Assembly: GCA_030377945.1 (NCBI GenBank)
Contig: JAUCGD010000160.1
Location: 1 to 7,236 of the forward strand
Length of the DNA stretch: 7,236 nt
Direction: 5' to 3'
Source of the DNA: Desulfobacterales bacterium HSG17
GTDB lineage: Bacteria > Desulfobacterota > Desulfobacteria > Desulfobacterales > Desulfococcaceae
A program made the position numbers and the translations under genes. Each line of letters begins with the position of its first letter. Positions within the stretch are counted from its first letter, which is position 1. Below are positions 1 to 7,183 of this stretch, piece by piece. Under the pieces are notes generated by a model. It had not been told where the DNA came from. It saw nothing but the letters and a program-made list of their open reading frames with translations, and did not search any database.

Positions 1-3
1 ATT

Positions 4-11
4 AAGGGGGG
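4..11 (+). promoter_or_regulatory. Strong Shine-Dalgarno site for the solute-binding protein gene
   Basis: The run AAGGGGGG lies five bases before the ATG at 17. It is purine-only and pairs well with the 3' end of 16S rRNA. It fixes the start codon, which is also the one that gives an intact signal peptide. Any promoter lies to the left of the window. Confidence 0.75.
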
Positions 12-16
12 AAAAA

Positions 17-1543
17 ATGTCTGTAAAAAAATGCTTTGGGTTGTGTATGGTTTGTTTGTTTGTATTAATGACTACAGGGAAAGGTCTTGCCGAGGACTGG
101 TCCCGGAAATATCCGATAAAAAAGGATATTTCAGGTCCATATTCTTATGATTCAATATCTAAAAAAGACTATAAAGGAATCACATTAAACATCATAACAC
201 ATGTAAAGCCGGTCATAGGTGAACCCACCGAGGTTCATGCCAGGCAATTTGAAGAACTGACCGGAGCAAAGATAATTGTTAAACATGTGCCCTTTGGCAA
301 ATTGTATCAGGAGATCATGTTAGGGCTGCGTAAAGGAAAATATGACGTTCTTGTCAGCACTACTCTGTGGCTGGCAGATATGTATTCTTATCTGGAGCCG
401 CTGCCTCAGAAAATGCTGGATTCCGATCAGTTTAAGGATGTAATACAGTATTATAAGGATCTGTCCAGGCGTGGTGATTCCTATTATTTTGTTCCCATTG
501 ACGGGGACCGTCATTATATGCAATATCGCAGGGATTTACTGGAAAACCCGTCCTGGCAATCTGAATTTAAAAGCAGATATCACAAGCCTCTGGAAGCACC
601 GAAAACATGGATTGACTTAATGGAAATATCTGAATTTTTTAACAATAAAGACTTGGGGAACGGAAAAACAGTATATGGCATGGCAGAAATTACAAAAAAG
701 GATGATCTGTTGTATTCACACTTTATAAAGCGGGCTGCCCCTTATGCCAAACATCCTGATGTAAAAGGCGGGTTTTATTTTGATTTGAAAACCATGAAGC
801 CTTTGATTAATAACCCTGGTTTTGTTGAGGCACTGGAAAATTTTATCAAGATGCATAAATTTTATCCCCCTGGAGGAGAGAACTGGGGGCTGTGGGATAT
901 TATCCAGTCATTTGGAAAAGGGCAGGTTGTGTTTTCCGATTCATGGGATGATGCGTTTATCCAGGCTATGGAGCCTGAATCAGGGATTCGTAACCAGGTA
1001 GCAGCAGGTATTTCTCCTGGGGCAAGAAAAGTCTGGAACAGGGATACAGGCAAATGGAATGATTTTCCTGATGTTAATTATGCTCCTTATATTGCATCAG
1101 GGTGGACAAGTTCTGTGGCAAAAAGCAGCCAGCACAAAGAAGCTGCTTTTGATTTTCTGGGATTTTTCGGGAATGAAGCAAACCATGCCTCTGATTTGCT
1201 TATCGGCCGCTATGGAGTCAATCCTTTTCGTTATTCGGATCTTGATAAAAATTTCTGGACAACCTTTGCAGGATGGGATGAAAATGTGGCTTTTTCATAT
1301 ATACAGACCTTCAGCAATATAAATAAAAACAAAAATAAACTGTTTGACCTGAGAATTCATCTGGCAGGACTTTATATGAATGCCTTAAACACTGGAGTAG
1401 CAAGGGCGTTAACCGGCCGTGCAACAGCCCAGGAAGCATTGGACGGCGTTGCCAGGGAATGGGAAAAACTGAACAAAAGAGTTGGCATTGACAAACAAAG
1501 AGAAGTATACGCAAATCTTGTAAGGTTAGAAGATAACGAATAA
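17..1543 (+). CDS. ABC transporter solute-binding protein, family 1 (sugar-type), secreted
   Basis: This is a 508-residue periplasmic binding protein that should capture a small solute, probably a carbohydrate or related compound, outside the inner membrane. Residues 1-25 look like a Sec signal peptide: KK at 4-5, a hydrophobic stretch from about 6 to 20, and a GLA site before E26. Family-1 traits include the N-terminal lobe segment FEELTGAKIIVKHVPFG (78-94), followed by KYDVLVSTTLWLADM and LEPLP (108-130). Further along are GQVVFSDSWDDAF (302-314), the late segment GWTSSVAKSSQHKEAAFDFL (362-381), and a C-terminal helix ALTGRATAQEALDGVAREWE (464-483) typical of CUT1-like binding proteins. About 483 mature residues is longer than the common 400-430. 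No lipobox is present, so it is probably soluble rather than a lipoprotein. No permease or ATPase gene is in the window; the next gene is a chemoreceptor. The ligand cannot be read from the sequence. Fold and family are fairly secure; the sugar specificity is inference. Confidence 0.9.
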   Translation: MSVKKCFGLCMVCLFVLMTTGKGLAEDWSRKYPIKKDISGPYSYDSISKKDYKGITLNIITHVKPVIGEPTEVHARQFEELTGAKIIVKHVPFGKLYQEIMLGLRKGKYDVLVSTTLWLADMYSYLEPLPQKMLDSDQFKDVIQYYKDLSRRGDSYYFVPIDGDRHYMQYRRDLLENPSWQSEFKSRYHKPLEAPKTWIDLMEISEFFNNKDLGNGKTVYGMAEITKKDDLLYSHFIKRAAPYAKHPDVKGGFYFDLKTMKPLINNPGFVEALENFIKMHKFYPPGGENWGLWDIIQSFGKGQVVFSDSWDDAFIQAMEPESGIRNQVAAGISPGARKVWNRDTGKWNDFPDVNYAPYIASGWTSSVAKSSQHKEAAFDFLGFFGNEANHASDLLIGRYGVNPFRYSDLDKNFWTTFAGWDENVAFSYIQTFSNINKNKNKLFDLRIHLAGLYMNALNTGVARALTGRATAQEALDGVAREWEKLNKRVGIDKQREVYANLVRLEDNE

Positions 1544-1592
1544 CAAACAAAACAGTATAGGTATCAGTCACTGAAATTTACATTGCTGTTTG

Positions 1593-1614
1593 GCGGGGTT
1601 ATTTATGGCCCCGC
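1593..1614 (+). terminator. GC-rich hairpin between binding-protein and chemoreceptor genes
   Basis: GCGGGG (1593-1598) pairs perfectly with CCCCGC (1609-1614). Two further G-U pairs (1599-1600 with 1607-1608) leave a six-base ATTTAT loop. The following bases, AGAGTTATTC, are not a proper T-tract, so this is at best an imperfect intrinsic terminator. It starts 50 bases after the stop codon of the binding-protein gene and ends 45 bases before the chemoreceptor ATG. It could act as a partial terminator, or as a 3' stabiliser that raises binding-protein mRNA above the downstream message. The structure itself is clear; its role is inferred. Confidence 0.5.
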
Positions 1615-1649
1615 AGAGTTATTCGGAATTTATATATTTTATATACAAC

Positions 1650-1653
1650 GGAG
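1650..1653 (+). promoter_or_regulatory. Shine-Dalgarno site for the chemoreceptor gene
   Basis: GGAG lies six bases before the ATG at 1660, inside an otherwise AT-rich leader. It supports that start codon. I found no convincing sigma-70, sigma-54 or flagellar sigma-28 promoter in the 116-base gap, so the gene may be read through from the binding-protein gene. Confidence 0.6.
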
Positions 1654-1659
1654 TATTTT

Positions 1660-3138
1660 ATGAATCGCCGAACCAAATTAGGCATTGCTGCAAAGACGTC
1701 ATTGATTAATGGCCTTATCATCTTTATGCTTTTGACTGTATCTGGATATTATGCTTTGCAATATCAGTCTGATATGATCGTTTATATTGTTAATGAATGT
1801 ATACGTAAAATAGAGAAATCCATTGATGTGCAGGGAGAAACCCGGAAGGATGCATTAAATGGAACAATGGAATTTGATATCAGGATCATTTCCAATATGT
1901 CCGGTACATTTTTATATAACATGAATACAGATGATCTGAAAACAGCGATTCGTCCCTATATGGACAAACCTGAAATCCAGGCAGTCAAAATTCTTGATTA
2001 TAAAAAGCAGCCCTTTGCAGCCCTTTGGAAAACAGGGGAAATCAGGATGGGAGATGAAGTTCCGGAAACTATAAGCCTTGATTCATATTTATCTGTACGG
2101 GCAGACGCACTTTATGAAGGGGAAACCTTGGGCGAAGCCCAGATATATTATACAGATACCGGGTTAATTAAAAATCTTCACCAGAGTAAAAAAGAAATCC
2201 GTTCAGAAATTTCAACATTTGAAGAGACCATAAACAAACGGGTTACAAACGCATTTTACCTGGAAATTATTGGGCTTGTCTTTATAATAACCGTGCTGAT
2301 TATAACCATCATCATCTGCATAAAGGTTATTGCAATTCTGCCTATCAGGAAACTGATAAAGATACTAAAAAAAAATGCAGAACAACTAACACTTGCATCC
2401 GGCCAGATTGAATGCTCCAGTCAGTCCCTGGCTGAAAGTACATCTGAACATGCAGCCTCCCTGGAAGAAACATCAGCTTCACTGGAAGAAATGTCTTCCC
2501 TGACAAAAAAAAACGCAGACAATTCTGCACATGCAGATGATCTGACCCGGTGTTCAACCCAAGCTGTTGAACATGCAAGTTCATCCATGGATGATGTGAC
2601 CCGTTCAATGCAAAAGATTTCTGAGTCCAGTGAACAAATATCTGTAATCATCAAAACCATTAATGAAATCGCCTTTCAGACCAATCTCCTGGCATTGAAT
2701 GCAGCAGTTGAAGCAGCCAGGGCCGGGGAAGCAGGGACAGGTTTTGCAGTGGTGGCAGATGAGGTCAGAAATCTTGCCATGCGTTCGGCTGATGCTGCAA
2801 AAGACACAACAGATCTCATAGAAGATACTGTAAAAAGAATCAAAGACGGCTCGGCATTTGTAAGCAGAGCCAATGAATCTTTTGCTGAAGTTGCTGGCCA
2901 GACTCGTGAGGTGGGTTCCCTGGTTGCTGAAATTGCAAAGACTTCAGGTGAGCAGGCGCGTGGAATTGAACAATTGAACAGAATAACCGAAAACATGGAT
3001 GGGGTAACACAGCAGAACTCTGCAAACTCTGAAGAAACAGCCGGTTCATGTATGGAAATGAGAGCTCAGGCTGAACAATTGGAGAGAATTATAGATGGGC
3101 TGAACAACATTATCGGCAATGTTAGGAATATGAAGTGA
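1660..3138 (+). CDS. Methyl-accepting chemotaxis protein with periplasmic sensor domain
   Basis: This 492-residue transmembrane chemoreceptor should control CheA through CheW. A basic N-terminus (NRRTK) precedes membrane helix 1 at about 13-33. A periplasmic region of about 165 residues follows, then membrane helix 2 at about 199-227. The middle of the sensor (about 85-170, with [18 protein letters not shown]) looks like a small Cache/PAS-type fold; that assignment is tentative. The cytoplasmic part is a classic MCP signalling hairpin with a highly conserved tip, [19 protein letters not shown] (336-354), then [15 protein letters not shown] (359-373). Candidate methylation segments are [10 protein letters not shown] (265-274) and [10 protein letters not shown] (454-463), with E269/E270 and E458/E459 as likely sites. 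Between helix 2 and the signalling coiled coil only about 20 residues ([18 protein letters not shown]) stand where a ~50-residue HAMP domain normally sits. There is no C-terminal CheR-tethering pentapeptide; it ends in RNMK. The gene follows the solute-binding protein on the same strand, so that protein may be its ligand carrier. Confidence 0.96.
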   Translation: MNRRTKLGIAAKTSLINGLIIFMLLTVSGYYALQYQSDMIVYIVNECIRKIEKSIDVQGETRKDALNGTMEFDIRIISNMSGTFLYNMNTDDLKTAIRPYMDKPEIQAVKILDYKKQPFAALWKTGEIRMGDEVPETISLDSYLSVRADALYEGETLGEAQIYYTDTGLIKNLHQSKKEIRSEISTFEETINKRVTNAFYLEIIGLVFIITVLIITIIICIKVIAILPIRKLIKILKKNAEQLTLASGQIECSSQSLAESTSEHAASLEETSASLEEMSSLTKKNADNSAHADDLTRCSTQAVEHASSSMDDVTRSMQKISESSEQISVIIKTINEIAFQTNLLALNAAVEAARAGEAGTGFAVVADEVRNLAMRSADAAKDTTDLIEDTVKRIKDGSAFVSRANESFAEVAGQTREVGSLVAEIAKTSGEQARGIEQLNRITENMDGVTQQNSANSEETAGSCMEMRAQAEQLERIIDGLNNIIGNVRNMK

Positions 3139-3350
3139 TAAATAACAAAACATATATCTGGCATTAAACACCTGTAAAAAAAATCATCATGCACAGGGCG
3201 TAACTATTTCAGTTTGCTGCGACTGCGCCAGCTGCCTTTTAATGCCACTGCATACTTTGACAGTTTTAAATGTAACTGAATTTATTCCCGGTCTTGGAAG
3301 CTCTGTTTAACAGATTGCAGCTGTTCTGGATTTCAGCGTAATTCAAGGTG
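3139..3350. other. Intergenic region between convergent genes, no gene seen
   Basis: These 212 bases separate the stop codons of the chemoreceptor gene (+) and purQ (-). I see no ORF with a start, ribosome site and plausible composition, no tRNA, and no hairpin followed by a T-tract on either strand. Short weak stems exist, such as CAGTT/AACTG at 3261-3265 and 3274-3278, but they are AT-rich and below what I would call a terminator. The notable content is the inverted repeat listed separately. Transcription from both sides may end here by Rho or by collision; that is inference. Confidence 0.7.
3159..3247. repeat. Perfect 10-bp inverted repeat enclosing 69 bases
   Basis: TGGCATTAAA (3159-3168) is the exact reverse complement of TTTAATGCCA (3238-3247). 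Inside the arms lie a smaller CCTGT/ACAGG stem (3171-3175 with 3193-3197) and a GCTG/CAGC stem (3216-3219 with 3229-3232). As RNA the whole could fold as a branched structure closed by the 10-bp stem. It begins 20 bases after the chemoreceptor stop codon. The repeat is directly visible; whether it matters is uncertain, because a match of this length in an AT-rich 212-base gap could occur by chance. Confidence 0.45.
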
Positions 3351-4163
3351 CTATCCTTTTATAAAATCAACAGCATTCTTGAGCATCATGATTCCAGGTG
3401 TCAACACAGGTTTTATCTTTGTTCCGGTGCGTTTCATCGCTTCTTTTTGCCTTGACCAGTCAGGATGGTTGGCAGGATGGTTAAATGCTTCAGGATGGGG
3501 CATAAGACCGAAAACCCGGCCTGTGGTATCACAAATTCCTGCTATATCATGGAGGGAACCGTTTGGATTAAACGGGAACCTGCCATTAGCCTGACTGCCG
3601 TCAGGCATTGAATATTTTAGTGCTACCTGATTATTTTTAACCAATTTATCAAGTACAGGCTGCTCTGCATAAAATTTCCCTTCCCCGTGGCGCACTGGAA
3701 ACTCCATTTGATCCATGGCTTTGGTAAACACACATGGAGAATCAGGATCAGCTTTAAGAGTAACCCATTCATTCCTGAAATTACCACAGTCATTAAAGGT
3801 CAGGGCAACCGACCTGCTTGTGTAATCTTTATCAAATCCAGGCAGCAGTCCAAGATTAACAAGGGTCTGGAATCCATTGCATATGCCTATGACAAGATTT
3901 CCCTTTTCTACAAAAGAAAGCAGCTGATCCCCGATATTGTTTTTCAGACGCACAGCCTGGATTACACCGGCTCCGTGGTCATCACCCCAACTGAAACCGC
4001 CGCCAAATACAAGGATTTGAAAATCATTAAGAGAAATACTCCCTTCAATAAGTGAATTTATATGAACCCGTGTTGATTTTGCACCTGCAAGTTCAAAAGC
4101 ATGGGCTGTTTCCATATCGCAGTTTAATCCATATCCGGTCAGTACCAGAACATTCACATTCAT
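3351..4163 (-). CDS. purQ: FGAM synthase glutaminase subunit PurQ
   Basis: This 270-residue class I glutamine amidotransferase hydrolyses glutamine and passes ammonia to PurL for converting FGAR to FGAM (EC 6.3.5.3, cytoplasm). The nucleophile is Cys95 in GICNGFQTL (93-101). The other two triad members are His223 and Glu225 in GLMPHPEAF (219-227). The oxyanion region GGGFSWGDDHGAG (54-66) and the family segments RHGEGKF (158-164) and NPNGSLHDIAGI (199-210) are all present. At 270 residues it is longer than the usual ~225-residue stand-alone PurQ and nearer the C-terminal glutaminase domain of single-chain PurL, which fits its partner being the long-type PurL. Its ATG overlaps the purL stop codon as ATGA (4160-4163), so the two are co-transcribed and probably translationally coupled. 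All catalytic residues are intact and the reading frame is unbroken. Confidence 0.95.
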   Translation of the reverse strand: MNVNVLVLTGYGLNCDMETAHAFELAGAKSTRVHINSLIEGSISLNDFQILVFGGGFSWGDDHGAGVIQAVRLKNNIGDQLLSFVEKGNLVIGICNGFQTLVNLGLLPGFDKDYTSRSVALTFNDCGNFRNEWVTLKADPDSPCVFTKAMDQMEFPVRHGEGKFYAEQPVLDKLVKNNQVALKYSMPDGSQANGRFPFNPNGSLHDIAGICDTTGRVFGLMPHPEAFNHPANHPDWSRQKEAMKRTGTKIKPVLTPGIMMLKNAVDFIKG

Positions 4164-7100
4164 ATAAGGCCTCCCAGCGGTGCTTTCCAGGCTTTTTTAA
4201 GTTCCTGCACAGGAATATCAATAATGGATCTTCCATCAGTGCCTTTGATGAAAAAATCACTTGATTTTGTTACAGTTCCAATCCTTGAACATATTGATTC
4301 ATCAAAAAGCTTTTCAAATTTCATCCTGTTTTTTGAAGCTATGGTGACAATAAACCGACCTGCTGATTCTGAAAAAAGAACCTTTTCATTTTCCAGTTCA
4401 GGTTCGATTTCTTCAGTTTTTGGTCCATTTGCAACAGGCACTTCATCAAGATTAATAATCATTCCAATATTGCCTCCCATTGCGGTCATTGCCAGATGAA
4501 TCCCAAGTCCTCCCCTGTAAATACCGTGGGCAGATGCCACCAGACCCTGTTCTATGGCTTTTTGCAGTCCTTTATAAACAGGTATGAATTCTGCGGTGCG
4601 TACCTGGGGAACATTAATTCCTGTATATCCCATATGTTCATAATATTCAGAAGCTCCCATTTCATTTCTGGTCAATCCAAGGATGTAAATCATATCCCCA
4701 GGAATTTTTGCATCCATTGTTACACAAGTTTCAATATCTTCAACAACTCCTATTGCAGAAAACTGGATTGTTTCAAGAGCTGATATTTTATGGGTTTCTT
4801 CATAAGGGCCTGGAAGATGGCCGTCAACATACATACTGTCTTTGCCTGACAGCAGGGGGATTCCGTAGGCCAGACACATATCCTTTAGAGCCAGGCATGA
4901 GCGCACCAGCTGCGCTGCCTTGAATTTGCCGTCAGGATTTTTTCCAGGATCATATTGAATATTGGGCCAGCAGAAATTATCAACACCGCCTATATGGTCA
5001 AGATTTCCGCTGACAGCAATAAGACGGCGTACAGCCTCGTCAATGGTACAGGCTGTCATGTGATAAGCATCAATGGCAGAATAGGCAGGAATAAGTGCCT
5101 GGGAAAAGGCCAGCCCTTTTTGAGATGTCAGCAGGGGCCTTATAACTGAAGCATCGCTGTTAACATCCCTTTGTGCTCCAACCAGGGGTTTTATTATACT
5201 GGTTCCCTGGACTTCATGGTCATACTGCCGGGTAATCCATTCTTTGGAGCAGATATTGGGCCTGGACAGCATATCTGTTAACAGCTTACCGTAATTTGTT
5301 GGAGAACCGAGTACCGGTTCAAACAATCCCCTGTTTTCAGGAGATTGCCATACAGCATCAAATTCCCACTGGGGAAAACCTGATTCCAGCAGATCAAGAT
5401 CAATACAGGCACATGTTTTACCTTCATAGGTAACATGCAGCTTTCCTGTATCTGTATATTGACCGATAACCGTACTTTCAACTGCATGTTTCCTGGAAAG
5501 AGCCATAAATTGTTCCAGATGTTCAGGCTTTACAGCTATTGTCATGCGTTCCTGGGATTCTGATATCCAGATTTCCCATTGATCCAGACCTTCATATTTC
5601 AAAGGAACCTTTTCAAGCTGAATATCGCAGCCATTGCTTAATAATGCTGATTCACCTAGTGAAGATGACAGACCTCCGCCTCCATTGTCAGTGATAAATG
5701 GTATCAAGCCTTTATCACGGGCTTCCAGGAGAAAATCGTGCATTTTTTTCTGGGTGTAAGGGTCCCCGATCTGCACATGGCCTGCCGGGGTATTTTGGGA
5801 AAAACTTTCGGAAGAGGCTGTTACCCCGTGAATACCATCTTTTCCCACCCTGCCTCCGCTCATTATAACAAGGTCTCCCGGAGATGTTGTTTTTTTATCT
5901 GCTGGTTCACCATTTATCTGAGCAGGCATCATACCCACAGCACTAACAAAAACAAGGCATTTACCCATATAGCCTTTATCAAAAAGAACCTGGCCAAATG
6001 TTGTGGGTATGCCGCTTTTATTGCCTCCGTCCCTTACTCCTTCAATAACCCCGTCTAAAAGCCTCCTGGGATGCAGCCTGGGTTTGAGTTTACCATCATA
6101 ATTCCTGTCACCCACGCAAAAACCGTAACTGCCCATGATAAGCTTTGAGCCTTTGCCGGTTCCCAGGGGATCTCGGTAAACACCTACTATCCCAGTAATA
6201 GCACCTCCGTAGGCTTCCATATTGGAAGGTGAATTATGGGTCTCCCCGGTAATAACATAATAATTGTCTTTATCAAACCGGCCTGCACCTGCATTATCCC
6301 ATAAAACCGAGATAACCCAGTCTTTTTTATCCTTTAATTCAAGGGTCGGGCCTTCAATACAAGTTTTAAAAAGATTATTGACAATCTCAACAGGTTTATC
6401 AGGATCTTCCTGATATCTGAAAAGTCCTCTGAATGTATTGTGATTGCAATGATCGCTTCTTGCCTGGGATATGTATTCCAGCTCAATATCAGTGGGTTCG
6501 GCAAGACCAACAAGTGCACGCATTTTTTTAACTTCTTCCTTGAGAAAATATGCCCTGATTATGGGAATATCATTGGGATTTAAGGCAAGATTGCGCTGAT
6601 CGCTGATTTTTTTCAGGGTTTTATCGCTGTCAATGGGAATGGAAGTAATTGTCGGCTTATGATTAAGAATCACCTTTGGAATAATTATTCCTATGCCTGT
6701 TTCAGGATTCCATGATTCTTTGGAATAAATCTTCCATTGCTGGATAATATCATTGGCCAGAATCCGGCCTGCTATTATATCTGCATTTTCAGAACTAAGG
6801 CCCTGCCCTTTCAGGCAATAGCGCTTTGATGTATAAATAGCTTCATCTTTTCCCAGGGATATTTTCAAAATATCTTCAACAGCTTCAACTGCTGTTGCTC
6901 CGGGATTATCCCTGACTCCAGGCCGAAATCCAACCCAGATAATACTGTCAAAATCCAGTGCAAGGGGAGCAAATGAAGATATCTGGGTTACAGGATTGGT
7001 AAAAAGCTCGGTCTGAATTTTTTTCAGCTGAGCTTCTGACAAGTCCGCATCAATGGTTATAACATGGATGGTACGGACTCTTTCAATATTTATCCCGAAA

Positions 7101-7183
7101 TATTCTTTTGCCTTTTTTTTGATACTCTGTCCTTCAGGGTCGGATAAATCGGGCTTTAATGTAATTTCCAGTCTGTATGGCAT
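4160..7183 (-). CDS. purL: FGAM synthase PurL, long form with fused N-terminal PurS-like modules
   Basis: This 1007-residue ATP-dependent synthetase makes FGAM from FGAR and the ammonia supplied by PurQ, step 4 of de novo purine synthesis. Residues 1-75 match PurS (YRLEITLKPDLSDPEG, later ELFTNPVTQ). Residues about 80-160 look like a second PurS-like module (WVGFRPGVRDNPGATA, later ILANDIIQQW). A linker domain follows (about 201-240, LNPNDIPIIRAYF and PTDIELEYISQ). The first catalytic half begins with SDHCNH (243-248, His245 as expected catalytic residue) and holds GETHNSPS (313-320), GGRVGKDGIHG (443-453), TDNGGGGLSSSLGE (498-511) and SQERM (543-547). The second AIRS-like half has GVDNFCWPN (733-741), LSGKDSMY (778-785) and HGIYRGGLG (886-894). 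The C-terminal glutaminase of the ~1300-residue single-chain enzyme is absent and supplied by the overlapping purQ. The start is supported by PurS homology from the first residues; upstream there is only a weak GTGAAAG ribosome site. No frameshift is seen. Two signature motifs differ from textbook PurL; I take this as a subfamily trait, not decay. Confidence 0.96.
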   Translation of the reverse strand: MPYRLEITLKPDLSDPEGQSIKKKAKEYFGINIERVRTIHVITIDADLSEAQLKKIQTELFTNPVTQISSFAPLALDFDSIIWVGFRPGVRDNPGATAVEAVEDILKISLGKDEAIYTSKRYCLKGQGLSSENADIIAGRILANDIIQQWKIYSKESWNPETGIGIIIPKVILNHKPTITSIPIDSDKTLKKISDQRNLALNPNDIPIIRAYFLKEEVKKMRALVGLAEPTDIELEYISQARSDHCNHNTFRGLFRYQEDPDKPVEIVNNLFKTCIEGPTLELKDKKDWVISVLWDNAGAGRFDKDNYYVITGETHNSPSNMEAYGGAITGIVGVYRDPLGTGKGSKLIMGSYGFCVGDRNYDGKLKPRLHPRRLLDGVIEGVRDGGNKSGIPTTFGQVLFDKGYMGKCLVFVSAVGMMPAQINGEPADKKTTSPGDLVIMSGGRVGKDGIHGVTASSESFSQNTPAGHVQIGDPYTQKKMHDFLLEARDKGLIPFITDNGGGGLSSSLGESALLSNGCDIQLEKVPLKYEGLDQWEIWISESQERMTIAVKPEHLEQFMALSRKHAVESTVIGQYTDTGKLHVTYEGKTCACIDLDLLESGFPQWEFDAVWQSPENRGLFEPVLGSPTNYGKLLTDMLSRPNICSKEWITRQYDHEVQGTSIIKPLVGAQRDVNSDASVIRPLLTSQKGLAFSQALIPAYSAIDAYHMTACTIDEAVRRLIAVSGNLDHIGGVDNFCWPNIQYDPGKNPDGKFKAAQLVRSCLALKDMCLAYGIPLLSGKDSMYVDGHLPGPYEETHKISALETIQFSAIGVVEDIETCVTMDAKIPGDMIYILGLTRNEMGASEYYEHMGYTGINVPQVRTAEFIPVYKGLQKAIEQGLVASAHGIYRGGLGIHLAMTAMGGNIGMIINLDEVPVANGPKTEEIEPELENEKVLFSESAGRFIVTIASKNRMKFEKLFDESICSRIGTVTKSSDFFIKGTDGRSIIDIPVQELKKAWKAPLGGLI
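4170..4175 (-). promoter_or_regulatory. Shine-Dalgarno site for purQ inside the purL 3' end
   Basis: Read on the minus strand, GGGAGG lies six bases before the purQ ATG and within the last codons of purL (encoding the LGGLI end). Together with the ATGA overlap it supports the chosen purQ start and suggests coupled translation giving matched subunit amounts. Confidence 0.7.

Noticed and set aside
35..55. Cysteines 6, 10 and 13 in the signal peptide as a possible lipobox
   Set aside because: The residues before each Cys (for example FGLC) do not fit the [LVI][ASTVI][GAS]C pattern. They sit at or inside the hydrophobic core, while GLA before E26 gives a normal signal peptidase I site.
2345..3049. 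Minus-strand open frames opposite the chemoreceptor gene
   Set aside because: They lie within a strongly conserved MCP coding region, have no ribosome sites or recognisable proteins, and reflect its codon bias. Treated as shadows.
3171..3197. CCTGT/ACAGG stem with an A8/T8 run as an intrinsic terminator
   Set aside because: The A/T run lies inside the loop, not after the stem, so it does not have terminator geometry on either strand.
3194..3247. GCGTAAC and nearby stems considered as an integron attC-like site
   Set aside because: GCGTAAC does not fit the RYYYAAC core, there is no matching GTTRRRY partner at the other end, and there is no cassette context.
3687..4055. A 122-codon plus-strand open frame opposite purQ
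   Set aside because: It is fully antisense to an intact catalytic gene, has no recognisable domain and no good ribosome site.
5738..6058. A 106-codon plus-strand open frame opposite purL
   Set aside because: It is antisense to the conserved PurL active-site region; its composition is what a shadow frame would give.
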